Shown: piece after piece, positions 35,160 to 44,643 of the stretch
How positions within the stretch are numbered: the first letter of the stretch is position 1
How the letters are laid out: each line of letters starts with the position of its first letter
Assembly (NCBI GenBank): GCA_020636405.1
Contig: JACJXW010000004.1
Coordinates: forward strand, 2,046,001 to 2,110,000
Reading direction: 5' to 3'
DNA length: 64,000 bases
DNA from: Lewinellaceae bacterium
Lineage (GTDB): Bacteria > Bacteroidota > Bacteroidia > Chitinophagales > Saprospiraceae
Made by a program: the position numbers and the translations under genes
Notes under the pieces: generated by a model
The model's input: only the letters and a program-made list of their open reading frames with translations
Told to the model about the DNA's origin: nothing
Databases searched by the model: none

Positions 35160-38100
35160 TTACTTCATTTTATAGGAAAGGACAGAGGCATTATTCCGGG
35201 CTAGCAGCAACTGGCCATTCCAGAACCAGGCGTCTCTTACTTCTCCGTTGACTTTAAGCCCGCACTCCACATCGGATATGTATTTGAACCCCCCTTTTCC
35301 ATCACCCTTAAAGTAACCGCCGCTGAATCCGTCGTGGCGGCCGACTTCCGGTTTCAGGCCGTAGAAATTGCCGCCCAGGAAGATATCGACAACCCCGTCT
35401 CCGTCCAGGTCGGCTGTTTCGATCCCAAAGGCCGGCGATACCTGGGCTTCATCCGGCATGGGTTTTATGACAAATTCCTTGCCTTCCCGCCACAGAATAC
35501 TGGTGCTGAAGGTGGTTACCTGCTTTTGCTCGGATTGGGCCAGGGCCGAGGGAGAGAACATATCCGTGACCTGCTTCTGGGCGTACTCGCTGTACTTGAG
35601 GGCCGTCTTCTTCAATACCGGCAGTTGCGCGGTAAGGTCCATCTTGCTGGCAAAGGGGTAAGGCTTTTCATCGGTCCCGAAATACCATTCAATGATGCCT
35701 TCGTATTTTCCGTTGTTGTCGTAGTCGCCGACATAGATGCTCAGCGGTTTTTGAGGGGATGCCTGGAACTTCATATTGTGTCCCCAGTTGCCGAGCACGT
35801 AGTCGGTATCGCCATCCTGGTCCAGGTCCGCGGCTTCAATGCGGTTCCACCATCCCCGGCTATTGGGTACCGTTACATCGCGCTTGATGGTGCCTTTGAA
35901 ATTGACGAACATCGTCACCGGCATCCATTCTCCCACGACGATCAGGTCGGGCCATCCATCGTCATTGACGTCTGTCCATATAGCGTCGGTGACCATGCCC
36001 ACCGGCCCGGTCTCTTCGGTTGTGATGTCCGTCCATACATTTTTTCCTTCCTTTCGGAACAGGTAACTACGGGGCGTCAACCCATAGGCGCCGGGGATGG
36101 CCCTGCCGCCTATGAACAAGTCCATATCTCCATCGTTGTCGAAGTCGCTGGGTTCTATACAGCCGATCTGGCCTATTGCCGGCGGGACGTTGACCAGGTC
36201 CTTGATGAAGTTGCCGTCTCCGTCGTTGGCGTACAGGCGGGCGGTGAAGTAATCAAACCCGCGCAGGTATTCGTTTCCGCCGACTCCCAGCATCAGGTCG
36301 AGGTCGCCATCCTCATCGGCATCAAAAAGGGCTCCGCAGACATCTTCCCCCTCCTTATCCAGTTCAAAGTAGGGCTGATCGGTTTTTACAAACCGGCCGT
36401 TGCGGGCGAGGAAGAGCTGCGTAGCCTGCCCGGCAGCACCCAGCAGGACGAGGTCTTCCTGTTTGTCGCCATCGACATCTCCGTGGAGCAGCCGGGGCCC
36501 CTCCCGGGATAGCATATGGGGCATCAGCCGTTCGTGGTCGAAGTCGAGGTATTTGTTTTCTACATGAGCCGGAACAGCAGCGAACACCGAAGCGCTGTTC
36601 TCGGAAAAGGCCTGGCCGGCGGCAGGGGAGGGGAAGGAGAACTTTCCCGAGGCATTGGCGTAGTCCAGCTTGACTGTACTGTTGGCCGCCAGCCCTTTGA
36701 GCACCTGATATTTTCCATCGGGCCAGATGGCCTGGACGGAATCCGCCTGAGGCCATTGGCCGATCCCGAAGATGATCTCCGGGCCGACCGAGCTTTGGAA
36801 GCCTCTGGAGAGCATGGCCTGGTTCACCTGCATTTCGTCCTGATAAAAGACCCGGATCAGCGCCCCGATGCCAAAAGGGTTGTCCTTGCTTCCCTTTAAC
36901 TGGAATTTCAGGAAGCCGTTGCCTTCTTGTCCGGCGGCGTTGTTCCGGTAGACAAAGGCCTCCATATTGACGTTGTTGACGACCAGGTCGTAGTCCCCGT
37001 CGTTGTCCAGGTCTCCGTAGGCCGACCCGTTGCTGAAGCTCTCCTGGCCGAGATGGAGGGATTCCGCTTCGTTTTTGAAGTGCAGGCCGCCCTGGTTGAT
37101 GAAAGCGAAATTTTTCTGCTTGTTGTGCGGCAGATATTCTACAAAATCCCGGAAGTCTATTCTGCCGGACTCCTTGACGACTTTTTTCAGCTGGTCTTCA
37201 TCCGCCAGGAAATTGACGAAATCCAGGTCCGTGATGTCGTGGTAGATCCCGTTGCTGACAAAGATATCTTTCCTGCCGTCGTTGTCCATATCGAAAATGA
37301 GCGACCCCCAGCTCCAGTCGGTGGCGGCCACATCGGCAAAAAAGGCCATTTCCCGGAAGGTGCCATCTCCCTTGTTGATGTGGAGGCAGTTCTGAATATA
37401 CTGGAAGAAATAACTGTTTCGCCACTTCAGGTCCTCGAGGTGGTATTCTTCGATCATCAATGCCGACTTCATCCGGTAATTGCTGGCGGGCAGCATATCG
37501 GTGCTGAAGATGTCCTGGTAGCCGTCATTGTTGATGTCGGCAATATCGGCCCCCATACTGTTGGCCGAGACGTAGTTCATGTTGTCGGGCAGCACTTCTC
37601 TGAAGGTCCCGTCCTGGTTGTTGAGGTACAGGTAATCGCGTTCCCAGAAGTCATTGGAGACGTAAATATCCGGGTACAGGTCATTGTTGAGGTCGCCTAC
37701 GGATACGCCGAGCCCGAAGTCGATATCTCCGGAATACAGGCCGGCCTTTTCCGTCACATCAACGAAGCGGCCTCCAATATTTTCGTAAAGGCGGTCTCCT
37801 CCGGCGGCGCCGTAGTTGTTGCGTCCTCCGGCGGCATTGGCGGCGATGCGTTTGGGATCGGTATAACTGTTGTTGAGCACGAAGCAGTCGAGGTCGCCGT
37901 CGAGGTCGTAATCGAAAAAGGAAGCGTGGGTGGAGTAGCCCTCGTCATTCAGCCCGTAGAGGGCGGCGCTTTCGGTGAAAAGCCCCTCCCCAGCCCTCCC
38001 CAAGGGGGAGGGAGAAGGCTCAAAGGAAGCTGCCGGCTGTGAGCCTTCTCCCCCTCCTTTGGAGGGGGCTGGGGGGAGGCTTCCATTATTGATATACAGT

Positions 38101-38546
38101 TCGTTCGCTCTGTTCCCGCCAGAAATATCGCCGGAGTTGCACACATAAATATCGAGCCACCCATCGGCATTGACATCGGCGAAAGTTACTCCGGTGCTCC
38201 AGTACCCTGTTCCGCTGATCCCGGCAGATTCGCTGATGTCTTCGAATTTGAAGCCCCCTTTATTGAGGTAAAGGCGGTTGGGCTGCATATTAGCCGTGAA
38301 GAAGATATCGTTAAGCCCGTCGTTGTTGAGGTCTCCAATGGCTACGCCCCCTCCGTTGTAGTAATTGCGGAAAGTGAGGATGTTGAAGTCCTTTTGATCC
38401 TGGACTTCATTGCTGAAGGTTATCCCGGAATATTTTCCGTTGATCAGGGTGAAACCGGTGGTTTCACCTGGTTCTGGAGCTGATGGCTGGCAACCCAGGA
38501 TGGAAGAGAAGAAAGCGGATAAAATAAGAACACGGCACAATCTCAC
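35160..38546 (-). CDS. FG-GAP/VCBS and ASPIC/UnbV repeat lipoprotein 2, with an in-frame repeat insertion
   Basis: A 1128-residue lipoprotein (lipobox ILGC, Cys 19) with the same FG-GAP/VCBS and ASPIC/UnbV layout as its downstream paralogue; the two share NNGGGVAI/YNGGGVAI-type starts and WSWG/WSWA blocks. The start codon is GTG. About residue 155-190 a Pro/Gly/Ser-rich stretch (begins LPPAPSKGGGEG, ends GRAGEGLF) interrupts the alignment with the paralogue. It is encoded by a long inverted repeat at 37983-38079. The reading frame is preserved. The gene probably starts the transcript that also carries lipoprotein 1 and GH3. Confidence 0.85.
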   Translation of the reverse strand: MRLCRVLILSAFFSSILGCQPSAPEPGETTGFTLINGKYSGITFSNEVQDQKDFNILTFRNYYNGGGVAIGDLNNDGLNDIFFTANMQPNRLYLNKGGFKFEDISESAGISGTGYWSTGVTFADVNADGWLDIYVCNSGDISGGNRANELYINNGSLPPAPSKGGGEGSQPAASFEPSPSPLGRAGEGLFTESAALYGLNDEGYSTHASFFDYDLDGDLDCFVLNNSYTDPKRIAANAAGGRNNYGAAGGDRLYENIGGRFVDVTEKAGLYSGDIDFGLGVSVGDLNNDLYPDIYVSNDFWERDYLYLNNQDGTFREVLPDNMNYVSANSMGADIADINNDGYQDIFSTDMLPASNYRMKSALMIEEYHLEDLKWRNSYFFQYIQNCLHINKGDGTFREMAFFADVAATDWSWGSLIFDMDNDGRKDIFVSNGIYHDITDLDFVNFLADEDQLKKVVKESGRIDFRDFVEYLPHNKQKNFAFINQGGLHFKNEAESLHLGQESFSNGSAYGDLDNDGDYDLVVNNVNMEAFVYRNNAAGQEGNGFLKFQLKGSKDNPFGIGALIRVFYQDEMQVNQAMLSRGFQSSVGPEIIFGIGQWPQADSVQAIWPDGKYQVLKGLAANSTVKLDYANASGKFSFPSPAAGQAFSENSASVFAAVPAHVENKYLDFDHERLMPHMLSREGPRLLHGDVDGDKQEDLVLLGAAGQATQLFLARNGRFVKTDQPYFELDKEGEDVCGALFDADEDGDLDLMLGVGGNEYLRGFDYFTARLYANDGDGNFIKDLVNVPPAIGQIGCIEPSDFDNDGDMDLFIGGRAIPGAYGLTPRSYLFRKEGKNVWTDITTEETGPVGMVTDAIWTDVNDDGWPDLIVVGEWMPVTMFVNFKGTIKRDVTVPNSRGWWNRIEAADLDQDGDTDYVLGNWGHNMKFQASPQKPLSIYVGDYDNNGKYEGIIEWYFGTDEKPYPFASKMDLTAQLPVLKKTALKYSEYAQKQVTDMFSPSALAQSEQKQVTTFSTSILWREGKEFVIKPMPDEAQVSPAFGIETADLDGDGVVDIFLGGNFYGLKPEVGRHDGFSGGYFKGDGKGGFKYISDVECGLKVNGEVRDAWFWNGQLLLARNNASVLSYKMK
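37983..38079. repeat. REP-like inverted repeat inserted inside a coding gene
   Basis: Two arms of about 40 bases (37983-38022 and 38040-38079) pair with a few mismatches around a 17-base loop. The arms are C-rich then G-rich, with AAGGCTCA / TGAGCCTT closing the loop side. It lies inside the FG-GAP lipoprotein 2 gene and adds about 33 codons without a stop or frameshift. Bacteroidota genomes carry similar 'CCCTCCCC...GGGGGAGGG' palindromes between genes, which is general knowledge rather than a search result. Confidence 0.75.
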
Positions 38547-38820
38547 GGCTGAAGAGGATTTAGTGTTGCAGGATGTTGTTTAACCAGGGCTTTAGGTTGC
38601 GATGAGGGCGCTCTCCAAAGTTTGGTAAAAGGGATAAAGGCTCATTTTACCCAGGCTGCCAGAACCTGGGATATGGGCTCCCGGGTATGATGCAGGAGCC
38701 TGCATTTCTTCCGTTCTGGCCTATCCTGTAGGGAGAAAGCCGGTTAAGAGCAATAAAGTAACGGTTAATACGGACATGGAGAAACAAAAAAAACATTTTA
38801 ACGCAGCGGGGCTGAAAAGA
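38547..38820. other. Non-coding leader region with tandem hairpins
   Basis: The gap between susD-like terminator and FG-GAP lipoprotein 2. CCCAGG/CCTGGG (38650-38670) and GGCTCC/GGAGCC (38676-38700) form adjacent small hairpins, with an alternative palindrome TGCAGG-AG-CCTGCA at 38691-38704. They could belong to the leader of the lipoprotein-GH3 transcript. No clear -7 box was found. Confidence 0.35.
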
Positions 38821-38844
38821 GGCGGCATCACGAATGATGCCGCC
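38821..38844 (-). terminator. Intrinsic terminator after the SusD-like gene
   Basis: GGCGGCATCA (38821-38830) pairs perfectly with TGATGCCGCC (38835-38844) around CGAA. On the minus strand it is followed by TCTTTT, and on the plus strand by CTTTTG. It ends the SusC-SusD transcript 46 bases after the SusD stop and separates it from the FG-GAP/GH3 genes. Confidence 0.8.
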
Positions 38845-38889
38845 CTTTTGCAGTTTATTTCAATACAATGGCAATAAATGGCGCTGGGT

Positions 38890-40620
38890 TTAGAACCCGT
38901 CGTTTTGTATCAGAGCGCCATTAGATAGTTCTATTTCCGTTGAAGGGATCGGGAATGCGTAATGCCTGGGCAGAACCGGCCCGGCGGCATCCAGTGCGCC
39001 GATCCGCACGTCGGTGCCATTGACGTTGTTGACGACGGTTTTTTCGTACGCCATATAAGCAGTAACAACGGATTCGAGCACGCCCCAGCGTCTCAGGTCG
39101 GGCAGGCGGTGGCCTTCCGTGCCCAGTTCCAGCCTTCTTTCCCTCCTGACGGCGGTTCTTGCCGCTTCCTGGTCGGTCCAGGGGCCGGGGTACAGGCCGA
39201 CCTTATAGGTAGCCCAGGTGATAGCGGGGTCGTCGATGGGCACGGCCAGTGGGCCGCCATCGGGGCCTTGCGCACAGTTTCCTGCCCGTTCTCTGACCAT
39301 GTTCACCAGCCTTCTGGCTTCTTCCAGGTCACCGTTGGATTCTACTTCTGCTTCAGCCAACATCAGCAATACGTCGGCGTAGCGAAGGAATTCCACGTTT
39401 TTGGCGTGCAACTGGCCGGTGGTCCATCCCGGGCCTTCCGGGTCGGACGCCAGTTTCATGTTTTTCTTCGGGCTGTAAACGCCAGCCCATCCCAGTCCAC
39501 GGATCCAGGTTATGTCGTGGGGGCCCCAATCGAGATACGGAACGTCTGTCCTGCCCACGGTCCAGTCCAGGCGGGGGTCGACAGTTTGCGCCGTTCCAAC
39601 GACAACTTTTTCAGCGTTCCAGTCCGCAACGGGAAGTCCGTTGGCATCTACCCGGAAGTTATTCACAAAGTCCTGGGTTGGGTTGTTGAACCCGCAGCAT
39701 CCGGTAACGGACGGCCTTCCTGTGCCGACGTGTGGCGCTGCCAGGCGCTCCAGGAAGTTGGAGTTGGTGCTGTTGCCGTCGCCGTCATTCACCGATGCCT
39801 GGAAAGCGAACAGGGACTCGGAATTGTTCTGAGTAGCGATGGTGAAGTTATCGTTGTAACAAGGCGCCAGCTCGTATTTTCCGGAGCCGACGACCTTCTC
39901 AAATTCCGCCTTGGCTCCGGTGTAATCCTTGTTGAACAATTTCACTTTACCCAAAAGGGCCTGGGCCACCGTTCTGTCTACGCGCCCGACAGCCGATTTA
40001 TCGGCGGGAAGCAGCGTGATGGCCTTTTCCAGGTCGGCGATGATCAACGGCAGTACCGGCTGGTCATTGGGCTTGCGGAAGTCGGTGTCCGTCTCCAGGT
40101 AATAGGGGACGTTCACGAAGATCCGGTAAGCGTCAAAATGGTACCATGCTCTGAGGAAGGTCGCTTCACCGACGACGCGGTTGACGAAGTCTTCGCTTCC
40201 TCCGTTGGCCCTGTAGGCGTTGGCGATATTGATGGCGTTGTTGGCCCGCTTGATGCCTTCGTACACGGCGCCCCACTTGTGGCGAAATACGCCCAGGTTG
40301 GTGGACCACTGGTAGAGAGACACTTCATAGTACCCGTCCGGGTTGTCGGAAGGCTCGGATCCTTTGTGGACATCATCCGCCGCCGATTCGAAGATGTAAT
40401 TGGAAGGCGCCGCCCCCCAGGTGTTGCCGATCGTGTTGGTAAACCCGTTCAGCATGTTGTATACGGCAATAAGGCTTGCATCGACACCTTGTTCACTGCT
40501 GCTCAGCACATCGCTCGAAATGGCGCCCTGGGTGGGCGTGTCGAGGAATTCGTCGCTGCAAGCCACGATTATCGCCAAAGCAAACAACAAAGTAACGGCT
40601 ATTAAAAATTTATTTTTCAT
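38890..40620 (-). CDS. SusD/RagB-family nutrient-binding outer-membrane lipoprotein
   Basis: A 576-residue SusD homologue. The signal ends at Cys 21 (IIVACSDEFLDT, with the SusD-typical DxFLDTPTQG following). The helical TPR-like region and the C-terminal RagB/SusD region are recognisable (EARRLVNMVRERAGN; RRERRLELGTEGHRLPDLRR; final HYAFPIPSTEIELS). It forms the lid of the SusC transporter and binds oligosaccharide at the cell surface. It is 32 bases downstream of the SusC gene. Confidence 0.93.
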   Translation of the reverse strand: MKNKFLIAVTLLFALAIIVACSDEFLDTPTQGAISSDVLSSSEQGVDASLIAVYNMLNGFTNTIGNTWGAAPSNYIFESAADDVHKGSEPSDNPDGYYEVSLYQWSTNLGVFRHKWGAVYEGIKRANNAINIANAYRANGGSEDFVNRVVGEATFLRAWYHFDAYRIFVNVPYYLETDTDFRKPNDQPVLPLIIADLEKAITLLPADKSAVGRVDRTVAQALLGKVKLFNKDYTGAKAEFEKVVGSGKYELAPCYNDNFTIATQNNSESLFAFQASVNDGDGNSTNSNFLERLAAPHVGTGRPSVTGCCGFNNPTQDFVNNFRVDANGLPVADWNAEKVVVGTAQTVDPRLDWTVGRTDVPYLDWGPHDITWIRGLGWAGVYSPKKNMKLASDPEGPGWTTGQLHAKNVEFLRYADVLLMLAEAEVESNGDLEEARRLVNMVRERAGNCAQGPDGGPLAVPIDDPAITWATYKVGLYPGPWTDQEAARTAVRRERRLELGTEGHRLPDLRRWGVLESVVTAYMAYEKTVVNNVNGTDVRIGALDAAGPVLPRHYAFPIPSTEIELSNGALIQNDGF

Positions 40621-40652
40621 GGCTCAACATTCTGATTTAAAGATCAATTGGA

Positions 40653-43600
40653 TTAAAAGTCAGCGGATAAGCCGAAAGTCAGCAGCTTATTGCTGGGATA
40701 CTGGCCGATGTCAAAACCGGTCCAAAGGTCATTCAGGTAATTGCCCTGAACGCTGCTGCTGAAATCGCCGATATTGGCATTCGACAAAGCCGGATCCAAA
40801 CCGCTGTAATTGGTAATGGTAAAGAGGTTTTGGCCCTGAATGTAAACTTTCAGTCCGCTCAGCCCAATGCTGGAGCCGACGGAAGCAGGGAAGTTATAAG
40901 CGACCTGCAGGAGCCCTAACCTTACGTAAGTACCGTCTTCGACATAATAAGTACTGGAAGAACGGCTACCGGTGTCGTTCACATTCAATGCCGGCAGGTC
41001 GCCCTGGCCGTTGTTCAGATAGTACTCTCTGTCAACATTGGCGAAGAACTGGCGGAAATGAGTGAACAACTTGGTATAGTTGAAGATCTCGTTCCCGAAG
41101 GAGCCATTCAGGAAGGCGGTGAAATCGAAGTTCCTGAAAGAAAGTCCGAGATTCAAGCCCAGGGTGAAATCTGGGTGCGGGCTGCCGATGATGCTGATGT
41201 CATCGTCATTGATCTGGCCGTCGCCGTTGAGGTCCTTAAACCGCAGGCCGCCCAAAGTTTTTCCGGTCTGGTCCAGCGCGTCCAGGTCCGATTGAGACAA
41301 GAACTTCCCGTCTACAGTGTACCCTCTGAACGAAGAAATAGGATACCCGATCTGGTTGATGTTGATCTCTTCCGGCAAACGGTTGTCGATACGGCCCTGC
41401 TGGCCATTGGGATAGAAAAACTCGGATTCCCCATCGATCTTGGTCACTTCATTGACATATCTGCTGACGTTCAGGCCTACATTCCAGCTCAGGTCGTCCG
41501 AAATCCGGTTCCGGTAGGTCAGGCCAAGGTCAAAACCATTGTTCTTCATGGAAGCGACGTTGCGGAATGGCGCGATCGCGATCCCGGCGGTTCCGGGCAG
41601 CGGTGCATTGTACAACAAGTCATTCGTTTCCCGGGTGTACACGTCCAGGACAAAGGTCAGGCGGTCATCGAAGAGCGAAGCGTCGATGCCGAAGTTGATG
41701 GTCTCGGCTTCCTCCCATTTGGTGTCACTGCCGAGCGACAGGGTACCAATACTGGTCTGGGTGTATCCGGTAGCCGGCGAGCTGTTGGTGCCGTTGATGT
41801 CGTAGAAGGCGCTACCGATAGAACCGCCGAAGCGGTCTGCGAAGTTGTAGTCCTGAATGTTCTGGTTCCCGGTCTTACCCCAGCTGGCGCGCAGTTTCAG
41901 GTCAGAAACGGTGGCATTGTCCTGGAAGAGGACATTGGATAGCCTCCAGGCGAAGGAAACGGCGGGGAAGGTACCGTACTTGAAGCCATCGGAGAATTTC
42001 GAAGAACCGTCCCTTCTGATAGTGGCGCTGATGAAGTAGGTATCGTCGAAGGAGTAGTCTACTTTTCCGAAGGTGGAAACCAAGGCGTTCTCGCTACCGC
42101 CGGAGCTTACCGAACGGGTGTCCGGGTTGCCGAATGCCGGGTTCAGGTACCAGATGTTGATATCCGTGGTGAAGTAGTTGTTCAACCCTCCGCTGATGTT
42201 CCGGAAAGTGCCTTTGATGGACTCGTAACCCGCCAGCAAGCCGATCTTATGCCTCTCACTTAGAGACTTGGAATAATTCAGCGTATTGGTCCAGGTCCAG
42301 ACGAACCCGTTGTTCCAGTTTTCGCTGAAGTTCTGAGCGCCCTGGTTCTCCTGGTTTTCAGGCGTTCTGAACGAGAAGCTCCTGTTGTTGAAATTATTCA
42401 TATCCACGTTGTAGGTGGACTTAAATTTCAACCCATCAATAATTTCAAGTTCAGCATAAACATTACCCAGGATATTCAGGGTTCTGTTCCAGTTGTTCTG
42501 CTGCCTGAACAGCTCGGCGAACGGGTTGTCGGAGTTACCGGTGTTGGCTGTTTTGGACCCGCCGAAGGAATCGCGTTCTCCGTCGCTGTTGGTGGAGGTT
42601 CCGATGTCGTAAACCGGAATGATCGGAGCGATCTTATAGACCTGAGAGATCGTTCCCTGTTCGGATTGAGCCGGGTTGTTGACAACCGATCTTCTGGCGA
42701 TGTTGAGGTTTTCTCCGACCCTGAACCGCTTGCCGATCTTGAAGCTGCTGTTCGCCCGGAGGTTAGCCCTTTGGAAATCGTTGTACACCAGTACCCCCTG
42801 CTGGTCCAGGTAGCCTGCGCCGATGGCAAAGGTGGCCACGTCATTACCGCCGGAAATGGTCAGGTTGTGGTCCTGAGTTATCCCGGTGCGGGTAATTTCA
42901 TCCCACCAGTCCGTCCCGCTGCTGGTTTTCATGATCGGGTTGCTGTACCGGTCATAAGTGGACTCATCCACGCTGTTGGATGCCGGGAAAATGTACTGGG
43001 TCAGCTGTCCGTTCTGAACGTAGGAAGGCAGGGCCGCTCCGCCATTTTCGAAGAACTGCTTGGTCATGTCGAGGTATTCGCTGGCATCTGTGATCAGGAT
43101 GTCGTTCCATCCTTTAACCGGGTTAACGGCCGAAACAGATCCGTTGTAGGACAGTTTGGTCTTGCCTGCTTTTCCTTGTTTGGTAGTGATGACGATTACG
43201 CCGTTAGAGGCCCTTGATCCATAGATGGAGGCTGTGGAGGCATCTTTCAGTACCTGCATAGTCTCAATATCATTAGGATTGAGGTTCAGGTTGCCCTGGT
43301 CCTGGACAGGAATACCGTCAATGATGTAGAGGGGGTCGTTGTTCCCGAAAGAGGAGATCCCTCGAATACGGACGTTGGTCACGTCTCCGGGGGCTCCAGA
43401 TGAAGAAACGGTGACGCCCGGTGCTCGGCCGGCCAGCTTCTGGGCGAAGGAACTGGCAACGATCGTTTCCAGGTCATCCGTTTCTACTACGGAAACAGCT
43501 CCCGATATGTCTCTTTTCCGCTGGGTCTGATACCCTGTTACAACCACTTCGGAGAGGATCTCCGCATCGGTCGCCATAGTGATGTTTATGGTGGTTTCAC

Positions 43601-43898
43601 TACCCACTTCTACAGACTGTGTAGAATAGCCGGTGTAGGATATAACCAGGGTCGCCCCTTTTTTTACCTCCAGGGAATATTTGCCCTCGTAATCGGTTAT
43701 GGTGCCGGTGGTGGTCCCCTGTACTAAAATGCTGGCGCCGATCAAGGGTTCACCCCCTTCGTCGGATACGGTGCCGGACACGGTCATTGACTGAGCGCCG
43801 GCGCCCACCGCAACTCCAAACAGCAGTAGCAGCAGTACCCCCCCCGGCCGGAGTAGGCCGAATAGCCTTTGAACATTAGATAAAATTTTCTGTTTCAT
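40653..43898 (-). CDS. SusC/RagA-family TonB-dependent oligosaccharide transporter
   Basis: A 1081-residue outer-membrane transporter. The start at 43898 (MKQKILSNVQ) is chosen because it leads into the signal peptide (GVAVGAGAQ); an upstream extension to 43979 has no signal character. A carboxypeptidase-like regulatory domain (about 40-115), the plug with GISSFGNNDPLYIIDGIPV and ASTASIYGSRASNGVIVITT (both SusC/RagA signatures), and a long barrel follow. With SusD it imports oligosaccharides, probably xylan-derived given the neighbouring GH3 and xylulokinase, which is inference. Confidence 0.93.
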   Translation of the reverse strand: MKQKILSNVQRLFGLLRPGGVLLLLLFGVAVGAGAQSMTVSGTVSDEGGEPLIGASILVQGTTTGTITDYEGKYSLEVKKGATLVISYTGYSTQSVEVGSETTINITMATDAEILSEVVVTGYQTQRKRDISGAVSVVETDDLETIVASSFAQKLAGRAPGVTVSSSGAPGDVTNVRIRGISSFGNNDPLYIIDGIPVQDQGNLNLNPNDIETMQVLKDASTASIYGSRASNGVIVITTKQGKAGKTKLSYNGSVSAVNPVKGWNDILITDASEYLDMTKQFFENGGAALPSYVQNGQLTQYIFPASNSVDESTYDRYSNPIMKTSSGTDWWDEITRTGITQDHNLTISGGNDVATFAIGAGYLDQQGVLVYNDFQRANLRANSSFKIGKRFRVGENLNIARRSVVNNPAQSEQGTISQVYKIAPIIPVYDIGTSTNSDGERDSFGGSKTANTGNSDNPFAELFRQQNNWNRTLNILGNVYAELEIIDGLKFKSTYNVDMNNFNNRSFSFRTPENQENQGAQNFSENWNNGFVWTWTNTLNYSKSLSERHKIGLLAGYESIKGTFRNISGGLNNYFTTDINIWYLNPAFGNPDTRSVSSGGSENALVSTFGKVDYSFDDTYFISATIRRDGSSKFSDGFKYGTFPAVSFAWRLSNVLFQDNATVSDLKLRASWGKTGNQNIQDYNFADRFGGSIGSAFYDINGTNSSPATGYTQTSIGTLSLGSDTKWEEAETINFGIDASLFDDRLTFVLDVYTRETNDLLYNAPLPGTAGIAIAPFRNVASMKNNGFDLGLTYRNRISDDLSWNVGLNVSRYVNEVTKIDGESEFFYPNGQQGRIDNRLPEEININQIGYPISSFRGYTVDGKFLSQSDLDALDQTGKTLGGLRFKDLNGDGQINDDDISIIGSPHPDFTLGLNLGLSFRNFDFTAFLNGSFGNEIFNYTKLFTHFRQFFANVDREYYLNNGQGDLPALNVNDTGSRSSSTYYVEDGTYVRLGLLQVAYNFPASVGSSIGLSGLKVYIQGQNLFTITNYSGLDPALSNANIGDFSSSVQGNYLNDLWTGFDIGQYPSNKLLTFGLSADF

Positions 43899-44640
43899 AC
43901 GTTGAAAATTAAGTTTTAGCGAATTTTTTGGCACTTCTCTTAAACGGTGTTCCCTAGGGAGGTGCCTTTTTTGAAGCATTACAGTTTAAGCATTCCATAA
44001 AACCTTGATTTAGTTATACTGTGAATAAATGGCCAGAGAACATTTATTATCCAAACTCGGCTGTACCGAAAAACCCGGCTTACTCCTCTAAGGCGCTGCC
44101 AGGCTGAAAAAATTTGCTCCTGCGCCTCTCTGAGAGAGGCCGGAGCAAGCATTTAATGTATGAAACTTAAGCTATTTGATGATTTAGGCGTACTACTCTG
44201 TCTTTTCAAGGCGCCAGGATCGTTCCAACCAATTCTCCTTTTTTCCCGGGCATTTTTAGTATAAACCGTTCCATTTATTAAGGACAGTAGACTCTTTTCT
44301 TCTCATTCAGTGTCTTGAGCGCTTGCCCCTCTGTTTGTTTTGAGTAGCACTTTCGTGAAATTTGCGAAAAGGATAAAGTGCGTGAAGGTAGGTAGCATTA
44401 AAAAGGCTTAGAAAATTTGGAGGCGCCAACGCTATGGACACCTGCGAGTAAAAAGGCGTTAAGTTTCATACTAGTTTCTGACAATTATAGAACGAATTTC
44501 GAATAATAAGTTCTTTTTTTAATAAAATTTTGAGTTGAAATACAAATACAGAACAAAGAAAGGCAAACAGAGGAAGAAATTGAAAAAACAAGGCACTACA
44601 ATACTTCGTCACCCGAAAAAAATTATACGTCAGGAGTACG
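43899..44640. other. Long non-coding region between kinase-HTH gene and susC-like gene
   Basis: About 740 AT-rich bases. It contains a terminator-like hairpin (44114-44148), a CACTTT/AAAGTG inverted repeat near 44348-44380, a weak plus-strand hairpin GGCAC/GTGCC followed by T6 (43930-43971), and the TACGTCA direct repeats at its upstream end. No ORF with protein character and no perfect TAnnTTTG box for susC was found, so the susC promoter and leader remain undefined. Confidence 0.4.
44114..44148 (-). terminator. Terminator-like hairpin in the susC upstream region
   Basis: TTGCTCC (44114-44120) pairs with GGAGCAA (44142-44148), and inside GCCTCTC (44124-44130) pairs with GAGAGGC (44134-44140). 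On the minus strand the stem runs into AAATTTTTTC. It would end transcripts from the kinase-HTH gene about 500 bases after its stop, or act as an attenuator if susC transcription starts upstream. Confidence 0.55.
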
Positions 44641-44643
44641 TCA
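44605..44643. promoter_or_regulatory. Candidate operator: direct repeats of TACGTCA
   Basis: TACGTCA at 44626-44632 and 44637-44643 are spaced exactly 11 bases; a related TTCGTCA at 44605-44611 is 21 bases further upstream. The last copy overlaps the kinase-HTH stop codon. The same motif with the same spacing occurs before that gene's start (46642-46660). Confidence 0.45.

Noticed and set aside
44160..44600. Possible small gene or sRNA before susC
   Set aside because: No frame with protein character and no clear promoter; the terminator-like hairpin alone is not enough to call an RNA gene.
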